NCBI GenBank assembly: GCA_035444405.1
Contig: DAOMOP010000159.1
Span: 1 to 9,800 of the forward strand
Reading direction: 5' to 3'
Length of the DNA: 9,800 bases
From: DAOMOP01 sp035444405
GTDB lineage: Bacteria > Pseudomonadota > Gammaproteobacteria > Burkholderiales > Rhodocyclaceae
Of the stretch, positions 6,753 through 9,800 are shown in pieces. Position numbers and translations under genes: made by a program. Every line of letters starts with the position of its first letter. Positions within the stretch are counted from its first letter, which is position 1. Below the pieces are notes generated by a model that did no database searches, was not told the DNA's origin, and saw only the letters and a program-made list of their open reading frames with translations.

Positions 6753-7517
6753 TCAGCGGCGGTGCGCGACGAAAAACTCGTAGGCGTAGAAGTCGGAATG
6801 ACGGCGGTGCATGTCGGGTTCCACCGCCAGCTGGTCGAGGATTGCGGTGGCCTCGGCATCGCCGCGGTACTTGCCACGCTTTTCGGCGATGCGCGCCTCC
6901 ATCGGCGTGTAGAAATCGTCCCACCACGCCTCGCCGGGCAGCGTGAAGTGCCCGACGAGCTCGAATCCGACGTCGCGTATCGCCGCCAGGTCTTCGTCCA
7001 GCCAGCCCATGCCCGGGTAGTCCTGGTCGAAGCCGGCGCGCACTGCGGGCGGCGGATCCTCGCTGCGCCAGACGGCATCGGTGAAGGCGAGGTAGCCGCC
7101 GGGACGCAACAGGTCATGACAGATGCGCAGCGCGTTGCGCAGCCCGATGTTGTAGAGCGCGCCCTCCGACCAGACGAGGTCGAAGCTCGCGTGCGGCTGC
7201 TGCAGACGGGCCATGTCCGCGACGAGGGTTCGGATGCGCGGCGTGAGCCCGCGCTCGGCGACCCTCGCGCGTAGCCGTTCGATGCTGGGCGCATGATTGT
7301 CGACCGCCACGATGGAAGCCGACGGGATGAGCTCGGCGAGCAGCAGGGTCTGGCCGCCGACTCCGCAACCCAGATCGAGGATCGCGGGCGCGGGCGGGAG
7401 CTCACGGCACAGGCCGAGGGCTCTGGCGGCGCAGGCGCGGTTGCCGGGCCCCTGCCTCGGCAGGCTCTCGTAGACCTCGAAGAAAATCTCCCGGAAGCGG
7501 GCGCCGGGTTCGTTCAT
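6753..7517 (-). CDS. Class I SAM-dependent methyltransferase, small-molecule type
   Basis: A 254-residue Rossmann-fold methyltransferase. Seen: motif I ILDLGCGVGGQT (46-57), an acidic ribose contact AVDNH with Asp73, adenine-contact VADM with Asp101, motif IV SFDLVWSEGALYNIG (111-125), and LLRPGGYLAFTD after it. The GALYNIG stretch and the aromatic C-terminal part (WWDDFYTPME) resemble methyltransferases acting on small molecules more than those acting on RNA or DNA, but I cannot name a substrate. Its ATG overlaps the stop of the upstream acetyltransferase (ATGA at 7514-7517), a classic sign of translational coupling, and a hydrolase follows 59 bp later. The pairing suggests that the two enzymes are made together; whether they act on the same compound is inference. 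Confidence 0.88.
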   Translation of the reverse strand: MNEPGARFREIFFEVYESLPRQGPGNRACAARALGLCRELPPAPAILDLGCGVGGQTLLLAELIPSASIVAVDNHAPSIERLRARVAERGLTPRIRTLVADMARLQQPHASFDLVWSEGALYNIGLRNALRICHDLLRPGGYLAFTDAVWRSEDPPPAVRAGFDQDYPGMGWLDEDLAAIRDVGFELVGHFTLPGEAWWDDFYTPMEARIAEKRGKYRGDAEATAILDQLAVEPDMHRRHSDFYAYEFFVAHRR

Positions 7518-8023
7518 GCGGTCTGTGCGCTCCGACGCTGACACGCCATCAGCAAATGGGGTCCGTTCGGGACGTCGTCGAAGACCCTGTCCTCGTGGAA
7601 ACCCGCCTTGGCGCACGCGCGCCGCGAGGCCAGATTGTCCAGCCGCACGCACGCGATCACGAACGGCACCGCGGGGTCGGACAACGCGCGTTCGGCGACG
7701 ATGAGCATCGCGCTCGACCCGAGCTCCCGTCGCAGGGCATCGGGTTCGCCAATCAGGATGTCGATGTCGATCACGCCAGTCGGAATGTCCGCGAGCCCGG
7801 CCACGTCGAGCTCCTCGCGCGTGGGGTGCTGCCACAGCACGAGCCCGACCCTGCGGCCGTCGCTCTCGATGATGGCGCGCCGACTGACTTGGGCGGGCGG
7901 CACCGTGAGCAGGCGGATGTTCGCATCGGGATCCCCCCAGGTGCCGCGCACGTGATCGGCACGCAGCCACTGCGCGATGAGCGGCAGGTCGTCGTTCGTG
8001 ATGTCGCGAAGGTGCAGGTTCAT
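7514..8023 (-). CDS. GNAT-family N-acetyltransferase, AAC(6')-like
   Basis: A 169-residue acetyl-CoA-dependent acetyltransferase. It opens LHLRDITNDDLPLIAQWLRADHV, the beta1-alpha1 pattern of GNAT enzymes resembling aminoglycoside 6'-acetyltransferases. The acetyl-CoA loop is RRELGSSAM (R-x-x-G-x-A type), preceded by the acidic beta4 strand VIDIDILIGEP. The C-terminal strand/helix with NLASRRACAKAGFHEDRVF is also standard. The likeness to AAC(6') is at fold-group level; no resistance function should be read from it. The start at 8023 is chosen because family alignment begins there and the degraded copy at 9596 starts at the same codon. Only a weak GGAA precedes it, and in-frame upstream codons to 8080 give no GNAT-like sequence. 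It is first in the minus-strand run, divergent from the Uma2 gene. Confidence 0.85.
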   Translation of the reverse strand: MNLHLRDITNDDLPLIAQWLRADHVRGTWGDPDANIRLLTVPPAQVSRRAIIESDGRRVGLVLWQHPTREELDVAGLADIPTGVIDIDILIGEPDALRRELGSSAMLIVAERALSDPAVPFVIACVRLDNLASRRACAKAGFHEDRVFDDVPNGPHLLMACQRRSAQTA

Positions 8024-8026
8024 GAC
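7908..8026 (-). repeat. Intact parent of the duplicated acetyltransferase 5' end
   Basis: These 119 bases, covering the start codon and first 38 or so codons of the GNAT gene, match 9481-9599 without gaps at about 108 of 119 positions by hand count. Confidence 0.88.
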
Positions 8027-8122
8027 GCAGTTCCGCAGGCGACTCGTCTGCATGTTATGACGCCGATGTGCGGCGGGCAAGCAGCCCTGCTCGGCAGTCC
8101 GCCGCCCGCGCAGCCGATGGGC

Positions 8123-8128
8123 TAAAAT
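8123..8128 (+). promoter_or_regulatory. Possible -10 element for the Uma2 gene
   Basis: GGCTAAAATGG occurs 32 bases before the chosen Uma2 start, in the 136-bp divergent gap. TAAAAT is one base from TATAAT and is preceded by GC as in many strong proteobacterial -10 regions. No good -35 box is visible. The ATG formed by its last bases (8127) is in frame with Uma2 but lacks a ribosome-binding site, so it is better read as promoter than as start. Confidence 0.35.
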
Positions 8129-8159
8129 GGCTTCGTGTCCCCGTTCCCGGAGCCGTTCG

Positions 8160-8753
8160 ATGGGGCTGCCGCTACGCGATACCGCCTATCACACCTACGC
8201 CGACTACCTCACCTGGCCGGAGGATGTCCGTTACGAGCTGATCGATGGGGTTGCCTATCTGATGGGGCCCGCGCCGGTGCGCGTTCATCAGGAAATCGTC
8301 GGCGAGATCTTTCGACAGACGGCCAACGCCCTCGAAGGCAGGCCCTGCCGCGCCTATGTGGCCCCCTTCGATGTGCGCCTACCCAAAGGCAACGAGGCCG
8401 ACGCGCAGGTGGACACCGTCGTTCAACCCGACGTGCTGGTGGTGTGCGACGAAGCGAAGCTCGATGAGCGGGGCATGCGCGGCGCGCCCGACTGGGTGGT
8501 GGAAGTGCTCTCGCCGTCCAGCGCGGGCCACGACCAGACCGTCAAGCTCGCCGCCTACGAGCGGGCCGGCGTGGCCGAGGTGTGGCTGGTGCATCCCACG
8601 GATCGCGTGGTTACCGTCTATCGTCTCGAAGGGCGGAGCTATGGCCGCGCCGCCATCCACGAGATGACGGACAGCCTCGCGGTGGGCGTGCTGCCCGGCG
8701 TGTGCATCGACTGGGAGCGCGTGCCGGGCCGGCCGGCCACGGCCGGCGGCTAA
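8160..8753 (+). CDS. Uma2-family protein (DUF820), PD-(D/E)xK nuclease fold
   Basis: A 197-residue protein of the Uma2 family, which has a restriction-endonuclease-like fold and mostly unknown targets. Seen: the N-terminal YADYLTWPEDVRYELIDG (13-30), a central beta-rich part with APFDVRLP, and a nuclease core with Asp90 in QPDVLVV, Glu115 in VVEVLSPS and Lys129 in QTVKLAAYERAGV, followed by EVWLVHPTDR. All catalytic-type residues are intact, so it may be active. The ATG at 8160 is preceded by GGAG at 8 bases; an in-frame ATG at 8127 would add 11 residues without family likeness. It stands alone on this strand, facing the VOC gene with a 77-bp gap. Uma2 genes are abundant in cyanobacteria and scattered elsewhere, often as stand-alone mobile-looking copies. 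No toxin or antitoxin partner is visible. Confidence 0.9.
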   Translation: MGLPLRDTAYHTYADYLTWPEDVRYELIDGVAYLMGPAPVRVHQEIVGEIFRQTANALEGRPCRAYVAPFDVRLPKGNEADAQVDTVVQPDVLVVCDEAKLDERGMRGAPDWVVEVLSPSSAGHDQTVKLAAYERAGVAEVWLVHPTDRVVTVYRLEGRSYGRAAIHEMTDSLAVGVLPGVCIDWERVPGRPATAGG

Positions 8754-8830
8754 AGCGTGGCGAGGGGCTCGATCACTTCCCCCGGCGGCGCCTGCTGCTG
8801 CGTCAGCCGGTGGTGCGCAATCGCGGCGGG

Positions 8831-9214
8831 TCAGCCGATGTCCTCGTGAATGCAGAGATAGTTTCCGTCTGGATCCCGGAACCATGCGGCCTTTTCGGCG
8901 CCGAGCACGCATACGTGGTTCACCGTCTTGAGGCCCGGAAGGTCATAGTCCTCGAACACCACGCCGCGCTCCTCGAGTCCGCGGATTGCCGCCCCGATGT
9001 CGTCCACCTGGAAGCTCACCGCCGTGTGGTCGGCCTTCGACGGGGATTCGCGCGGAAACAGCGCGAGCGTCGCGCCGCCCCCGCAAGTAAAGACGAACTT
9101 GCCGTCGGGCCGTTCGCCCGCTGCTACGAGGCCGAGCTTGCGCTCGTAGAACTCCCGCGCGCGCGGCAGATCGACCACCGGCAGGATCGTGGTCATCGGT
9201 GCATTGGCCAGCAT
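8831..9214 (-). CDS. VOC-superfamily protein (glyoxalase/dioxygenase fold)
   Basis: A 127-residue single vicinal-oxygen-chelate domain, the usual length for the family. Seen: ILPVVDLPRAREFYERKLGL (10-29), the first beta-alpha unit; DHTAVSFQVDDIGAAIRGLEERGV, the second unit; and the closing FRDPDGNYLCIHED, in which the DPDGN turn and following Glu are typical. His in DHTAV and Glu in IHED are plausible metal ligands. The usual first-strand His is not present, so metal binding and enzyme activity are uncertain. The ATG at 9214 is favoured by AAGGAG 8 bases upstream; an internal Met at residue 7 is the alternative. The protein could be a lyase, dioxygenase or resistance-type binder. Neighbours do not help, as it faces Uma2 and follows a relic-filled gap. 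Confidence 0.85.
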   Translation of the reverse strand: MLANAPMTTILPVVDLPRAREFYERKLGLVAAGERPDGKFVFTCGGGATLALFPRESPSKADHTAVSFQVDDIGAAIRGLEERGVVFEDYDLPGLKTVNHVCVLGAEKAAWFRDPDGNYLCIHEDIG

Positions 9215-9390
9215 GATTGCGCTCCTTGATAAGGCGTTGCCGAATGGAGCGGGGTCGTTCAGGAAGACTGCCGGCGCCGACAGGTTTGCGCTCGGGTCAG
9301 TCGGGCGGCGCAGCAGTGACTCCGACCGAGGCCGCTCTTACTGCATATTAGATCACCATGCCGGGGACGACGCGGCGTCGCGCATCGACG
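9215..9390. other. Intergenic stretch between the VOC gene and the relic, no gene seen
   Basis: I find no protein-like frame, RNA gene or clear repeat here. It contains the VOC ribosome-binding site at its left end, and a short AT-richer pocket near 9344-9356 that includes TAATAT on the minus strand, a possible VOC -10 element with a long leader and no evident -35 box. Some of it may be further decayed sequence of the duplicated block, but no similarity to the intact genes could be made out by eye. Confidence 0.5.
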
Positions 9391-9479
9391 ATTCCCGCTC
9401 TCCGAGCTTGTACATATTGCGCCCCACGTCGAAGGCGAAGCCGGCTTCGGCGAACTCGCCGTTGCACGCCTTCCTGAAC
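9391..9479 (-). pseudogene. Relic: 3' end of a DUF900-like hydrolase gene
   Basis: A degraded copy of the hydrolase 3' end. It reads FRKACNGEFAEAGFAFDVGRNMYKL against FQKALNGEFAEDGLAFDVGRNMYKL in the intact gene at 5581-6693. The parent's stop TAG corresponds to GAG here, so the frame runs on, and weak base similarity continues about 12 bases past the old stop. Everything upstream of residue 344 or so of the hydrolase is missing, including the whole catalytic domain. It joins directly to an acetyltransferase relic in a different reading frame. It cannot encode a functional hydrolase. Confidence 0.82.
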
Positions 9480-9599
9480 AAGCAGTCGGATGTTCGCGTC
9501 GGGATCCCCGCAGGTGCAGCACACGTGATCGGCACGCAGCTACTGCTCGATGAGCGGCGGGTCATCGTTCGTGATGTCGCGAAGGCGCAGGCTCATGAC
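9480..9599 (-). pseudogene. Relic: 5' end of a GNAT acetyltransferase gene
   Basis: A degraded copy of the start of the acetyltransferase gene at 7514-8023. From the ATG at 9596 it reads MSLRLRDITNDDPPLIEQ, then an in-frame TAG where the intact gene has a TGG tryptophan codon (Trp19), then LRADHV and CGDPDANIRLL. A second Trp is replaced by Cys. Homology stops near 9480, where hydrolase-derived sequence begins in another frame. The acetyl-CoA binding half is absent. Upstream of the ATG, similarity to the parent is lost after about three bases. Confidence 0.85.
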
Positions 9600-9645
9600 G
9601 GATTTTCTCCTCCGACTCCCCGTCGGGCAGTTTATCGCGCAAGTA

Positions 9646-9800
9646 TCAGCACGTGCTGCCGCCCGCCCGCGGCACGATGCGCCGCGGCCGCGTCATGTTT
9701 TCCGGCGCGAGGATGTCGTCGAGCTCGGCACCGGTGAGCAGCCCTTCCTCGAGCACCAGCTCGGTCACGCCGCGGCCGGTCTCGAGCGCGGTCTTCGCGA
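9646..9800 (-). CDS. aspA: Aspartate ammonia-lyase-like protein, C-terminal fragment cut by the window edge
   Basis: The last 50 codons of a minus-strand gene entering from the right edge and ending TGA at 9646-9648. The translation is AKTALETGRGVTELVLEEG, then LLTGAELDDILAPENMTRP and a short tail RRIVPRAGGSTC. The LLT-x-x-ELD-x-IL-x-PENMT-x-P signature is the C-terminal domain of the aspartase/fumarase superfamily, and this version fits aspartate ammonia-lyase (L-aspartate to fumarate plus ammonia) better than class II fumarase, whose ending differs. The catalytic loop lies outside the window, so fumarase or a related lyase is not excluded. Only 46 bp separate its stop from the acetyltransferase relic's ATG, which reads in the same direction. 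Confidence 0.75.
   Translation of the reverse strand, partial: AKTALETGRGVTELVLEEGLLTGAELDDILAPENMTRPRRIVPRAGGSTC

Noticed and set aside
6743..6760. A 6-bp inverted repeat (GCCGCT, 6-base loop, AGCGGC) at the methyltransferase stop codon, considered as a terminator
   Set aside because: The stem is short and no T-run follows on the minus strand. The hydrolase gene begins shortly after with a strong ribosome-binding site, so read-through is more likely.
4957..6783. A 608-codon plus-strand open frame antisense to the RlmI-like and hydrolase genes
   Set aside because: It is a GC-rich shadow. The minus-strand frames carry clear family motifs and ribosome-binding sites, while this frame yields low-complexity Arg/Ala/Val-rich sequence with no motif.
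8754..8830. A minus-strand frame in the Uma2-VOC gap reading roughly HHRLTQQQAPPGEVIEPLATL before a TAG, considered as a gene-end remnant
   Set aside because: It resembles a protein tail, but it is too short and has no recognised family or start. It may be chance in GC-rich sequence.
9353..9565. A 70-codon minus-strand frame through the relic, considered as a new small fusion gene
   Set aside because: Its N-terminal part is an off-frame reading of acetyltransferase DNA and its middle is the hydrolase tail. There is no ribosome-binding site support, and the same off-frame peptide exists as a shadow in the intact gene.
1..9800. CRISPR arrays, tRNA or rRNA genes, insertion-sequence transposases and phage genes
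   Set aside because: No regularly spaced short repeats, RNA-like conserved segments or transposase/integrase motifs were seen. The only clear repeats are the two paired segments of the relic.

Overview
The window is G+C-rich (roughly two-thirds by eye), densely packed bacterial chromosome. The membrane formate dehydrogenase of the FDH3 type, the codon usage and the gene mix suggest a respiratory proteobacterium, most likely betaproteobacterial. That placement is inference, since there is no rRNA or other marker here.

Region 1 (1-4409, plus strand) is the 3' part of a formate dehydrogenase operon. It holds the C-terminal two-thirds of the molybdopterin catalytic subunit, the four-cluster ferredoxin-like beta subunit (fdh3B), a 64-residue predicted lipoprotein, the cytochrome b gamma subunit, and a 170-residue protein of unknown function that I associate with the DUF6505 family. 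Formate would be oxidised at the molybdenum site, electrons would pass through the beta-subunit Fe-S clusters to the gamma-subunit hemes, and then to quinone. A perfect 10-bp GC hairpin lies between the beta and lipoprotein genes.

Region 2 (4462-8023, minus strand) is a four-gene run. In transcription order it is a GNAT acetyltransferase, a class I SAM methyltransferase (ATGA overlap with the first), an alpha/beta hydrolase of DUF900 type, and an RlmI-like rRNA methyltransferase that converges on the formate dehydrogenase operon.

Region 3 (8160-9214) holds a Uma2-family nuclease-fold protein (plus strand) converging on a small VOC/glyoxalase-fold protein (minus strand).

Region 4 (9215-9800) contains the most unusual item. 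A non-coding relic at about 9391-9599 joins a degraded copy of the acetyltransferase 5' end to a degraded copy of the hydrolase 3' end, in the same order and orientation as the intact genes in Region 2. It reads as the scar of a duplicated acetyltransferase-methyltransferase-hydrolase block that lost about 2.25 kb internally. The window ends in the C-terminus of an aspartate ammonia-lyase-like gene on the minus strand (9646-9800). I found no tRNA, rRNA, CRISPR array, transposase or phage gene.
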